Shown in pieces: positions 22,795 through 28,384 of a stretch of 58,914 bases of DNA. The translations under genes were made by a program, and so were the position numbers. This stretch comes from a virus. Where the stretch lies: positions 1 through 58,914 of IMG/VR virus record IMGVR_UViG_3300031565_014856; one strand, 5' to 3'. Numbering within the stretch: the first letter of the stretch is position 1; each line of letters begins with the position of its first letter. The notes beneath the pieces are model-generated. The model ran no database searches and was not told where the DNA came from. It saw nothing but the letters and a program-made list of their open reading frames with translations.

Positions 22795-22964
22795 TATTTC
22801 AGAACTCCAGAACGGAGCACCGTGGAACCTTTCCTCACTTTCATAAATATCGGTCTACCACACATTTGGGTAACAACTCCCAATGCGAACTGTTTCGTCT
22901 GCCCAGGTTGCCTTAACGGCTGGCTTACTTATCAGTTCAGGCTATTAACAACACAACAAAGAAC
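22795..22964 (-). ncRNA. Structured spacer RNA C
   Basis: Between tRNA-Tyr and the interrupted tRNA. On the minus strand it starts with a boxA-like GTTCTTTGTTGTG, contains GTTAATAGCC, and ends near a stem AACGGAGCACCGTG. It resembles the 5' parts of RNAs A and B only loosely. No ORF with recognisable product. Confidence 0.35.
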
Positions 22965-22972
22965 GTTAACTG

Positions 22973-23055
22973 TGGGGAGAGGAGGATTCGAACCTCCGAA
23001 GGCGAAAGCCAATGGATTTACAGTCCATCCCATTTAACCACTCTGGAATCTCCCC
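22973..23055 (-). tRNA. tRNA-Tyr (GTA)
   Basis: Class II tRNA: acceptor GGGGAGA/TCTCCCC, anticodon stem ATGGA/TCCAT with loop CTGTAAA, long variable arm GGCTTTCGCC, and T-loop TTCGAAT. Confidence 0.93.
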
Positions 23056-23058
23056 GTT

Positions 23059-23421
23059 TGATGGGTTAAAGTTGCAACTAAAACCCATCTAAATGACATC
23101 AACCGCCGTTTTATCTATCATATCTATAATTATTATCCATATTTGATTTTCTAATACCGGATTTTTATAAGTGATATTAAGGTAATCAAGGACCAACAAT
23201 TCTCCGTAGAGAATGAATCTAATTAACATTTGGCTAACAGCTTTCTAGAACACTGCCGGATAAATCGTTTACCTTGCTCTCATCTGTACTGGTATGCACA
23301 GCAAAAGCGCATGACGTGGGAGTTGCACCCACTTCTCCTTGTGTATAGACAAGGTGACTTACCTAATAGTCTAAATCAAAAGGTTAACGAAACCTAGTTG
23401 AATCAAGTATTTTCAAAGAAC
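23059..23421 (-). ncRNA. Structured RNA B with boxA-like head, tRNA mimic and hairpin end
   Basis: Reading the minus strand: GTTCTTTGAAAATACTTGA at the 5' end, a tRNA-like segment (23308-23381), CTGTTAGCC at 23232-23240, ACGGCGGTTGAT at 23098-23109, and a hairpin with GATGGGTT/AACCCATC at 23060-23089. The same four landmarks in the same order occur in RNA A. GTTAGCC can pair with GGTTGAT here and with GGTTAAT in RNA A, so the helix is kept despite a base change. The segment may be one precursor that also yields the tRNA-Tyr downstream. Confidence 0.55.
23308..23381 (-). tRNA. Degenerate tRNA or tRNA mimic inside RNA B
   Basis: D-arm GACT ATTAGGTA AGTC is perfect. The anticodon arm CCTTG/CAAGG encloses an 8-nt loop (or a 6-bp stem with a 6-nt loop). 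The T-arm is GTGGG TGCAACT CCCAC, with a non-standard T-loop. The acceptor (TTTTGAT/GTCATGC) pairs at only about 4-5 positions. It is unlikely to be charged normally and is more like the tRNA-like module of bacterial Y RNAs, or a decayed tRNA. Confidence 0.5.
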
Positions 23422-23432
23422 TCTTTCTTTAG

Positions 23433-23517
23433 TGGGAAGGGAATGGACTCGAACCATCGAAGACCTGAAGGCCACCCTATTTACCATAGGGCCCGTTTGC
23501 CGCTCTGGAACCTTCCC
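23433..23517 (-). tRNA. tRNA-Tyr-like gene with G33 and an extra base
   Basis: Class II fold with acceptor GGGAAGG/CCTTCCC and anticodon stem CCCTA/TAGGG. The loop TGGTAAA puts GTA at 34-36 but has G at the nearly invariant U33 position. One extra C lies between the T-stem and the acceptor. Compared with tRNA-Tyr at 22973 it looks decayed or altered for a purpose other than translation. Confidence 0.6.
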
Positions 23518-23522
23518 GTAAC

Positions 23523-23790
23523 GTTAGGAAGATTCGCGTAATCTTCCTAACTAAGTGAATTAACCGCCGTATTTCCATGGGCTAACAGATTTTCGAAACC
23601 TGCTGGGTCGGCTCTTAATAGTTTCCTGATGTGGCATATGATCCTCCACCTTGCGGTTTCCTCATGAGCATAAGCACCTCCACTACTCGTCTGCCAAACG
23701 GCCGTCTGCTGTTTTGGAACAACGTAATTGGTCACCACAGACGAACATCTTTAATTCTCTCCCAGTTAATTCAAGTATTTTTCAAAGAAC
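23523..23790 (-). ncRNA. Structured RNA A with boxA-like head and hairpin end
   Basis: Minus strand: GTTCTTTGAAAAATACTTGA at 23771-23790; a T-arm-like CAGGT TTCGAAA ATCTG; CTGTTAGCC at 23580-23588; ACGGCGGTTAAT at 23559-23570; and a perfect 12-bp hairpin (GTTAGGAAGATT/AATCTTCCTAAC) at 23523-23551. Same layout as RNA B, with a shorter middle. No ORF of interest. May be a regulatory or tRNA-processing leader, or a phage small RNA. Confidence 0.55.
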
Positions 23791-24044
23791 TAATACAACC
23801 AGTTAATCACTGATTCATATCTAAAATCACTATCTTCATTTAACTGCTCCAATTCTTCTTCTGTCATCTCCCTTCCGTCATATTCTGCGTAGGATATAAA
23901 GGCATCGCAAAAGTCTGGAGCATCTCTGTGATCAATATCTTCTATTTCAATGCTTCCGATTTTGGAGTAATCAAAAATAAATTTATTTCTAGCATTCTCT
24001 TTTTGATTGTGCTCCCAATTTTCTATAGTTTTATCTTTTGACAT
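23790..24044 (-). CDS. Hypothetical acidic protein
   Basis: 84 aa from the ATG at 24044, which overlaps the previous stop as TAATG. Sequence rich in Asp and Glu (SIEIEDIDHRDAPDF, REMTEEELEQLNEDSD). Not recognised. Its 3' end abuts the boxA-like head of RNA A. Confidence 0.65.
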   Translation of the reverse strand: MSKDKTIENWEHNQKENARNKFIFDYSKIGSIEIEDIDHRDAPDFCDAFISYAEYDGREMTEEELEQLNEDSDFRYESVINWLY

Positions 24045-24190
24045 TAGTTCAACCATATATCTCGTTCAACACACCAAGTATTCATTTTCATTCCAATGTT
24101 AAACCAAACGTCAACGTCGGTTTGAGTGTTGGCATTTTGAATCCTCTTGCAAATAAAATCGGCTATTTTTTGAAGAATCTTTGTTTTCAT
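24044..24190 (-). CDS. 48-residue hypothetical protein
   Basis: 48 codons from ATG at 24190 to TAA. The C-terminal half VDVWFNIGMKMNTWCVERD looks like a folded segment. It is the first gene behind the promoter at 24213-24255. Confidence 0.6.
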   Translation of the reverse strand: MKTKILQKIADFICKRIQNANTQTDVDVWFNIGMKMNTWCVERDIWLN

Positions 24191-24212
24191 TATGTGTTGT
24201 TTTGTTAATCTG

Positions 24213-24255
24213 AGGCTAATATAACCATAATTACCGAAACGAGAAAATTTTTAAT
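24213..24255 (-). promoter_or_regulatory. Class I phage promoter inside the RNA array
   Basis: Minus strand AAAAATTTTCTCGTTTCGG, then TAATTATGGTTATATTAGCC. It probably drives the two small genes and the RNAs down to 22400. Confidence 0.55.
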
Positions 24256-24278
24256 TAAAAAAGTAGAGAAAATTTAAG

Positions 24279-24362
24279 AGTGTATTGAGGATTTGAACCC
24301 CGTGTCCCGAAGGACGCCTGTTTTTCAGACAAGTGTGTATACCAATTTCACGATGAAACACT
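24279..24362 (-). tRNA. Class II tRNA-like gene with GAA anticodon
   Basis: Leu-type D-region (AATTGGTATACAC) and a long variable arm GTCC TTCG GGAC, but the anticodon loop CTGAAAA reads GAA, the Phe anticodon. Acceptor AGTGTTT/ATACACT pairs 6 of 7, the T-stem 4 of 5, and the discriminator is C. Either a decayed Leu tRNA or one that would insert a class II amino acid at Phe codons. Confidence 0.5.
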
Positions 24363-24383
24363 ACTTAGTTACTACTACTATTG

Positions 24384-24468
24384 TGGAACCAAGAGGACTC
24401 GAACCTCCGACCTCTGGTATTTCACACCAGCGCTCTACGCGTATTGCTACCATCTGAGCTACGGTTCC
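24384..24468 (-). tRNA. tRNA-Phe (GAA) with 20-nt D-loop
   Basis: Acceptor GGAACCG/TGGTTCC, anticodon stem CTGGT/ACCAG with loop GTGAAAT, and T-arm GGAGG TTCGAGT CCTCT, all sound. The D-stem GCTC/GAGC closes a 20-nt loop; normal is 8. The extra 12 bases read CAATACGCGTAG after GGTAG. A normal tRNA-Phe lies next to it at 24546. Confidence 0.8.
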
Positions 24469-24545
24469 ATAAAGACGAGGAAAACCCTAAAGTTTATTAC
24501 GATGAGAAGTCTGCCACCAAAAAGGCAGCCACAACAACCCGTCAG

Positions 24546-24620
24546 TGTGGGGAGAGGCAGAATCGAACTGCCGACACATGGATTTTCAGTCCATTGCTCT
24601 ACCAACTGAGCTACCTCCCC
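24546..24620 (-). tRNA. tRNA-Phe (GAA)
   Basis: Canonical cloverleaf: acceptor GGGGAGG/TCTCCCC, D-stem GCTC/GAGC, anticodon stem ATGGA/TCCAT with loop CTGAAAA, and T-loop TTCGATT. Confidence 0.93.
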
Positions 24621-24624
24621 ATAG

Positions 24625-24704
24625 TGGGATGAGACGGAGTCGAACCATCACAGCCAAGGCGGGGGTTTTACAGACCCTTGGGCTCACCCATGCCCAGCCA
24701 TCCC
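24625..24704 (-). tRNA. tRNA-Tyr (GTA), second copy
   Basis: Acceptor GGGATGG/TCATCCC, D-stem GGGC/GCCC, anticodon loop CTGTAAA on a stem with one A-C mismatch, variable arm of class II length, and T-loop TTCGACT. Confidence 0.82.
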
Positions 24705-24711
24705 ATAATAG

Positions 24712-24795
24712 TCACCGGTACGGGGGTCGAACCCGTGTTTGTAGCTTGAAAGGCTACTGTCCTAAGCGCAATGCAACCGACTAGACGAACCGGCG
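24712..24795 (-). tRNA. tRNA-Glu (TTC) with 20-nt D-loop
   Basis: Acceptor CGCCGGT/ACCGGTG, D-stem GTCT/GGAC, anticodon stem GTAGC/GCTAC with loop CTTTCAA, and T-arm with TTCGACC. The D-loop has 12 extra bases (GCATTGCGCTTA) compared with the normal Glu tRNA at 22046. The insert resembles that in the Phe tRNA at 24384. Confidence 0.82.
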
Positions 24796-24837
24796 ATTAA
24801 TATGTTAGCCATTTTTACTGTTTTTGTACAGTTTTAG

Positions 24838-25281
24838 CTAACATGTTAGTCTATTTTTATGATTTCTTCCTCTAAATGTCGGAGTTTGAGAATGGCAATT
24901 TGGACAAAGAATTTGTAAATTTTTTAATCTATTGTCTTTATTATTTCCATTTATATGATCAAGCTCCAAAACTAAAACTTCTTCAAACCATTCTTCCCCT
25001 TGACCACATTTTTCACATTTAGGTTTTTTGTATCCTTCAGCAATCAATCTATTTTTTAAATTATAAGATCTCATGTTTTTCTTTCCTGAAAAAACATCTT
25101 CTAAAAGAGTAACAAGTTTTTGCGTTCCTTTGCCCCCTTGATTTGGTTTCCAACATTCAAGTTTTAAAGCTCTTCTTTTAAAAGTTTGATATGGAATTCC
25201 TACTCTTTTTGCTGCTAATGACATTGTTGCCTCTTCATTACAGGCTTTAATAATATCATCCATTAATTCTTTTTCACTCAT
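24838..25281 (-). CDS. HNH homing-type endonuclease
   Basis: 147 aa from ATG at 25281. The N-terminal 60 residues look like a helix-turn-helix (AAKRVGIPYQTFKRRALKL). The C-terminal HNH core is complete: paired Cys (CEKCG near 93), LVLELDHINGNNKDNRLKNL and CPNCHS. Such enzymes nick or cleave DNA and are typically mobile. Placement between tRNA-Leu and tRNA-Glu fits a homing element and may relate to the rearranged tRNAs around it. Confidence 0.88.
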   Translation of the reverse strand: MSEKELMDDIIKACNEEATMSLAAKRVGIPYQTFKRRALKLECWKPNQGGKGTQKLVTLLEDVFSGKKNMRSYNLKNRLIAEGYKKPKCEKCGQGEEWFEEVLVLELDHINGNNKDNRLKNLQILCPNCHSQTPTFRGRNHKNRLTC

Positions 25282-25327
25282 GGTAAACACTTTATTTTAT
25301 ATATCTAAGTGTCTACCAAATTTTAAG

Positions 25328-25412
25328 TGACCTCGGAGAGACTCGAACTCTCACTCCCTTAACGGGAACTAGGGCCTAAACCTAGCGCGTCTACCAATTC
25401 CGCCACGAGGCC
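25328..25412 (-). tRNA. tRNA-Leu (TAG)
   Basis: Class II tRNA: acceptor GGCCTCG/CGAGGTC, anticodon stem CTAGG/CCTAG with loop TTTAGGC, and T-loop TTCGAGT. The upstream hydrolase gene ends inside it. Confidence 0.92.
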
Positions 25413-26860
25413 AGATGTCTTGGTACAGAAGGAGGAATGATATCTATGAATGTTTCAAACACAGATATTATCACTCTTTTGTACCTTGTTAAAGATGGAT
25501 TTCCATTGTCTGTTACTGATAATATTATGTGTATCTCTGTATTTTCTGCATCTAACGGAATGTTCACATATGATTGTTGAGATGTTGGATTGTCTATCGT
25601 CACATTTCCATTATATGTTCCTGGCTCTTTATAATACCACCATTCGTAACTTAAAACATCTCCATCAGGATCGGTTGCAGTTGATGATAGGTTTATTACA
25701 TCTCCTTTAAACGCATCAATGTATAAAATTTCATTATCCACTATCGGAGGGTGATTAACATTTTCATATGAAGGTGTCAAGCTCCAATCCATCATAGCCG
25801 CAAATTCATTTTGAAAAGGTTCCCACCACCTAAATATTGTTGCATATTTGCTTGTGTATCCGTTCCATGTATCTTCAGCCGGTCCATACATATAATATGG
25901 ATCAAAATCACTTTCTGCATATTCCCTTTGTCTTGGGGGTCCTAAATTAAGATAAGACCGTATACCTGTGACTGGAACTTTTGTTGAACGTCCACCCCAA
26001 CTCCCGTGCCAAGGTTGTTCAGGATCATTAAGTCCATTGTTTACTAAGTATAACAAAACTGGAGTATCTCCTTCTTTTAAATATCTTCTCGGAGGATACA
26101 TTGCACCTAAAACTCCATGACTTCTTACATTGTTATTTGCCCATTCATCACTAGCAAAGGAAGGATCACCTTTCGCGCATTCTCCACAAAAAGGATAAAA
26201 ATAAAGTTGTTCATCTGCTATGGGATCCATTGCACAAAACATATTGTCCCATCTTAAATACCAAAGATCTGGATAATGAGAGGCATCCATCAACCAAGCA
26301 CCACTATCATCTTGACCAGCATTATCTAATACTCTTAATTTACTTACAGCATTATTAACTGCGTCAACCCCTTCAGTTTTTCTTATGTGTTCCAACGCCT
26401 GAGCTAAAACGGCTCCATCGCCCCATATACTTATCCAAATCGGTCTATCATCATCTCTATTGATTGCATCTATTATTATTTGAGCTCCATCTGAAATAGG
26501 TTCTTCATTTAATGCATAAGCAGTACCATAGTCTGCAGGGCCAAGTGCTGTTACCGATCTTAATGATTCAGGAGAAGGATACCCATTTGCATGAACAGAT
26601 AGGTTAGGTAAAACGATTTCATAAGCATCTATCACATCGTAAATAGGTTCCACAAACCTGTAACGCATATTGTGAGAGCATGTAGCTACCAATCCTTCGA
26701 TGTCAAACATATATGAATATGTCATTAGTCTGACTAAGCTCATCGCATCATCTGTTTCTTTATTGGGATCAATGTTTGGGTCTGCCAAAACAATTAATCG
26801 GTGTTGGCCAGAAACAAATACTGCTATGAATAAAAATAAAATTATGAGGAACGATCTCAT
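25391..26860 (-). CDS. Exported DUF1593 nucleoside-hydrolase-like protein
   Basis: 489 aa from ATG at 26860; upstream frame lies in tRNA-Pro. A signal peptide covers residues 1-18. The domain HRLIVLADPNIDPNKETDDAMSLVRL matches the inosine-uridine nucleoside hydrolase-like fold of DUF1593 proteins, with the Asp-rich metal site DPN..DDA. A motif SIWGDGAVLAQAL and a WHGSWGGRSTKV block follow. The last 120 residues form an immunoglobulin-like domain (ATDPDGDVLSYEWWYYKEPG). Secreted members occur in polysaccharide-degrading Bacteroidota. The gene lies alone among tRNAs and its stop is inside tRNA-Leu(TAG), so it looks like a late insertion. Confidence 0.82.
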   Translation of the reverse strand: MRSFLIILFLFIAVFVSGQHRLIVLADPNIDPNKETDDAMSLVRLMTYSYMFDIEGLVATCSHNMRYRFVEPIYDVIDAYEIVLPNLSVHANGYPSPESLRSVTALGPADYGTAYALNEEPISDGAQIIIDAINRDDDRPIWISIWGDGAVLAQALEHIRKTEGVDAVNNAVSKLRVLDNAGQDDSGAWLMDASHYPDLWYLRWDNMFCAMDPIADEQLYFYPFCGECAKGDPSFASDEWANNNVRSHGVLGAMYPPRRYLKEGDTPVLLYLVNNGLNDPEQPWHGSWGGRSTKVPVTGIRSYLNLGPPRQREYAESDFDPYYMYGPAEDTWNGYTSKYATIFRWWEPFQNEFAAMMDWSLTPSYENVNHPPIVDNEILYIDAFKGDVINLSSTATDPDGDVLSYEWWYYKEPGTYNGNVTIDNPTSQQSYVNIPLDAENTEIHIILSVTDNGNPSLTRYKRVIISVFETFIDIIPPSVPRHLASWRNW

Positions 26861-26879
26861 TTTTATTTTATTTATTTGG

Positions 26880-26952
26880 TCGAGGTGGCCGGGCTCGAAC
26901 CGACGGCCCCGTGCTCCCAAAGCACGTAATCTACCAACTGATCTACACCTCG
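26880..26952 (-). tRNA. tRNA-Pro (TGG)
   Basis: Acceptor CGAGGTG/CACCTCG, anticodon stem CGTGC/GCACG with loop TTTGGGA, and T-loop TTCGAGC. D-stem GATC/GATT has a G-U closing pair. Confidence 0.9.
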
Positions 26953-27013
26953 AAAATATGGCAGCCAACCCGCCTAATGCAGGCACTTACCATAAAAAAT
27001 TAGCTAATTTTTG

Positions 27014-27086
27014 TCGGGGTGGCCGGGCTCGAACCGACGACCTCCTGGTCCCAAACCAGGCACGCTACCAACTGCGCTACACCCCG
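27014..27086 (-). tRNA. tRNA-Pro (TGG), second copy
   Basis: Acceptor CGGGGTG/CACCCCG, anticodon stem CCTGG/CCAGG with loop TTTGGGA, and T-arm almost identical to the previous Pro tRNA. Confidence 0.93.
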
Positions 27087-27119
27087 TTTTGTAGTCTTTC
27101 CCACTGTCACTCATCTCGA

Positions 27120-27198
27120 CCAACGGTCACGGGAATCGAACCCGTACCTATACCCCTAATGGGTAGTGACTTGCCATTTGTCCATTCCGGCAGTGTTG
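27120..27198 (-). tRNA. Degenerate tRNA, anticodon unclear
   Basis: Good T-arm ACGGG TTCGATT CCCGT. The anticodon arm TACC(C) encloses CATTAGG, lacking U33; read literally the anticodon would be TTA. Acceptor pairs only as CAAC/GTTG with mismatches below. Probably a decayed tRNA or one with moved parts. Confidence 0.45.
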
Positions 27199-27204
27199 AT
27201 TCAG

Positions 27205-27285
27205 TTACCCTGAGAGGAATCGAACCTCTGTCTCCGGGGCCAAAACCCGACGTGTTGTGCTTGCGCTCCTTTATACTACAGGGCA
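27205..27285 (-). tRNA. tRNA-Gln (TTG) with enlarged D-loop
   Basis: Acceptor TGCCCTG/CAGGGTA, anticodon stem TCGGG/CCCGG with loop TTTTGGC, and T-arm with TTCGATT. The D-loop is about 17 nt (normal Gln copy at 27555 has 8) with extra GCGCAAGCAC after AAAGGA. Confidence 0.8.
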
Positions 27286-27293
27286 ATGTAGTT

Positions 27294-27369
27294 GAGTCCA
27301 CACCCAGGATCGAACTGGGTTCCCCGCCATACCAAGGCGGCATTCTATGCCTTCTAAACTATGCGGACT
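27294..27369 (-). tRNA. tRNA-Thr (GGT)
   Basis: Acceptor AGTCCGC/GTGGACT, anticodon stem CCGCC/GGCGG with loop TTGGTAT, and T-loop TTCGATC. The D-stem is weak (GTTT/GAAT). Confidence 0.85.
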
Positions 27370-27424
27370 GGTAAGAGGCTTTGCACCTCGGATGAGAGTC
27401 ACTTAATCACTCTTAAGTTTTTGG

Positions 27425-27550
27425 TGGGGAAGGTTGGAGTTGAACCAACTGACTTTAGTATTTCAAACTAACGTTTAACCGATGAAACTCTATGCGTTAC
27501 TATGAAGAAATTCAAGAAAATTGCGAGAGCATTTTTAAAACTTCTTCCCC
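27425..27550 (-). tRNA. tRNA-Phe (GAA) interrupted after the acceptor strand
   Basis: 5' acceptor GGGGAAG at 27544-27550 pairs perfectly with CTTCCCC at 27426-27432. The D-arm GTTT CATCGGTT AAAC, anticodon arm TTAGT TTGAAAT ACTAA and T-arm GTTGG TTCAACT CCAAC are all sound. Between acceptor and D-arm lie 55 bases where 2 are normal. The 5' strand begins five bases after the previous tRNA's end, as expected for a real tRNA start. Confidence 0.7.
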
Positions 27551-27554
27551 ATTG

Positions 27555-27627
27555 TTGACCCTCCAGGGCTCGAACCCGGACTCTTGTGGACCAAAACCAC
27601 ACGTGTTACCAATTACACTAAGGGTCA
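27555..27627 (-). tRNA. tRNA-Gln (TTG)
   Basis: Canonical: acceptor TGACCCT/AGGGTCA, D-arm GTGT AATTGGTA ACAC, anticodon stem TGTGG/CCACA with loop TTTTGGT, and T-loop TTCGAGC. Confidence 0.93.
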
Positions 27628-27664
27628 ATTTGCACGTCTTTCCGTGCTGTCAATCATTTCGATC

Positions 27665-27781
27665 CCAAATGGATGTTTACCGCTTACACTAATTGAACTT
27701 TAACGACAATGCTAATGATGCATTGTGCGGTTCAATGATGGATTCGAACCATCCTCCCATTATTTTGAGATGTCCATTCAG
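27665..27781 (-). tRNA. Permuted tRNA candidate 1 (3' half before 5' half)
   Basis: On the minus strand a 3' half comes first: stem strand TAATG, variable GGAG, T-arm GATGG TTCGAAT CCATC and acceptor ATTGAAC (27730-27736). A 31-nt spacer with the hairpin ACAATGC/GCATTGT follows. Then a 5' half: acceptor GTTCAAT (27692-27698), TA, D-arm GTGT/ACAT with GG in the loop, and CATTT. The acceptor strands pair 7 of 7 without wobble. CATT can pair with AATG across the join. The anticodon is unresolved; CTCAAAA precedes the 3' stem strand. No other tRNA partner for either half is nearby. Confidence 0.6.
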
Positions 27782-27854
27782 AGCCGGAGACAGGAATCGA
27801 ACCCGCGACATCTTCATTACAAGTGAAGCGCTCTACCTACTGAGCTACTCCGGC
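27782..27854 (-). tRNA. tRNA-Thr (TGT)
   Basis: Canonical: acceptor GCCGGAG/CTCCGGC, anticodon stem CTTCA/TGAAG with loop CTTGTAA, and T-loop TTCGATT. Confidence 0.93.
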
Positions 27855-27889
27855 ATTACAAACTGAGAAAATTGACTAGAGATATTTTA

Positions 27890-27972
27890 TCGTGCTACCA
27901 ATTACACTAATCCCGCATAAACATGGAGCGGGACCCAGGATTCGAACCTGGACTAATCGTTCCCAAAACGAA
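27890..27972 (-). tRNA. Permuted tRNA candidate 2 (Pro-type anticodon TGG)
   Basis: The 3' half comes first on the minus strand: anticodon arm TTCGT TTTGGGA ACGAT, T-arm CCAGG TTCGAAT CCTGG and acceptor GTCCCGC (27928-27934). An 11-nt spacer follows, then the 5' half: acceptor GCGGGAT (27910-27916), TA and D-arm GTGT AATTGGTA GCAC. Acceptor strands pair 7 of 7 with one G-U. The join would fall near position 26/27. An intact Pro(TGG) tRNA occurs twice nearby, so this copy is not needed for that codon. Confidence 0.6.
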
Positions 27973-28002
27973 GTAACTCTTGGTCGTTACTACAGTCTAT
28001 AG

Positions 28003-28073
28003 AGGTCCCTCCCAGATTCGAACTGGGGTCTCTGGTTTTGCAGACCAGCGCCTAACCGCTCGGCTAAGGGACC
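28003..28073 (-). tRNA. tRNA-Cys (GCA)
   Basis: Acceptor GGTCCCT/AGGGACC, D-arm with GCGGTTA, anticodon stem CTGGT/ACCAG with loop CTGCAAA, and T-loop TTCGAAT. First tRNA of the array in the direction of transcription. Confidence 0.93.
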
Positions 28074-28081
28074 ATGGAAAA

Positions 28082-28330
28082 CAGTACGTCAAAGAACATA
28101 TAACTTCTTCTAAAAAGAAAAACCCTCCAGTCTGTGTAGAAAGGAGGGTGAAGAAGTTATATATGATATGATAATTTCCTTAACCTGTCTCTCCTTTCTG
28201 AGCGTAAAATGGCTCCTCACAGAGTTGCGTTAGCATCTGAGTTAAAAAGGGTTGATATGTTAAAGTTGTTATCATCACAATTTTTCTTATATTATTATAT
28301 ATAGCGTTCGTTGTTAAAAGTTTTGTAACT
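28082..28330 (-). promoter_or_regulatory. Leader of the tRNA array with long hairpin and boxA-like site
   Basis: About 250 bases without a gene. It holds a long hairpin (arms around 28098-28112 and 28147-28163, ATATAACTTCTTC/GAAGAAGTTATAT, with inner CCCTCC/GGAGGG). Just before tRNA-Cys it holds a boxA-like GTTCTTTGACGTACTG (28082-28097). It is consistent with a processed, antiterminated stable-RNA leader. Confidence 0.55.
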
Positions 28331-28377
28331 GAGTGCAAATATTACACTTTTTTCTGAAATAAAAAAATTTTAGTGAA
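28331..28377 (-). promoter_or_regulatory. Class I phage promoter of the tRNA array
   Basis: Minus strand AAAATTTTTTTATTTCAG, an A-rich spacer, GTGTAATATTTGCAC. TAATATTTG is a perfect TAnnTTTG-type box. It points into the leader and the tRNA array. Confidence 0.65.
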
Positions 28378-28384
28378 CTTTTTT

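Noticed and set aside
26861-26986. Extended N-terminus for the DUF1593 gene
   Set aside because: Those codons lie in tRNA-Pro. The ATG at 26860 is followed directly by a typical signal peptide.
25450-27692. Plus-strand ORFs across the tRNA array
   Set aside because: They read tRNA genes and the antisense of the hydrolase; their translations consist of repeated tRNA-derived motifs and do not look like proteins.
28098-28163. CRISPR-like palindromic repeat
   Set aside because: It is a single long hairpin without spaced copies. No repeat-spacer array was seen anywhere in the window.
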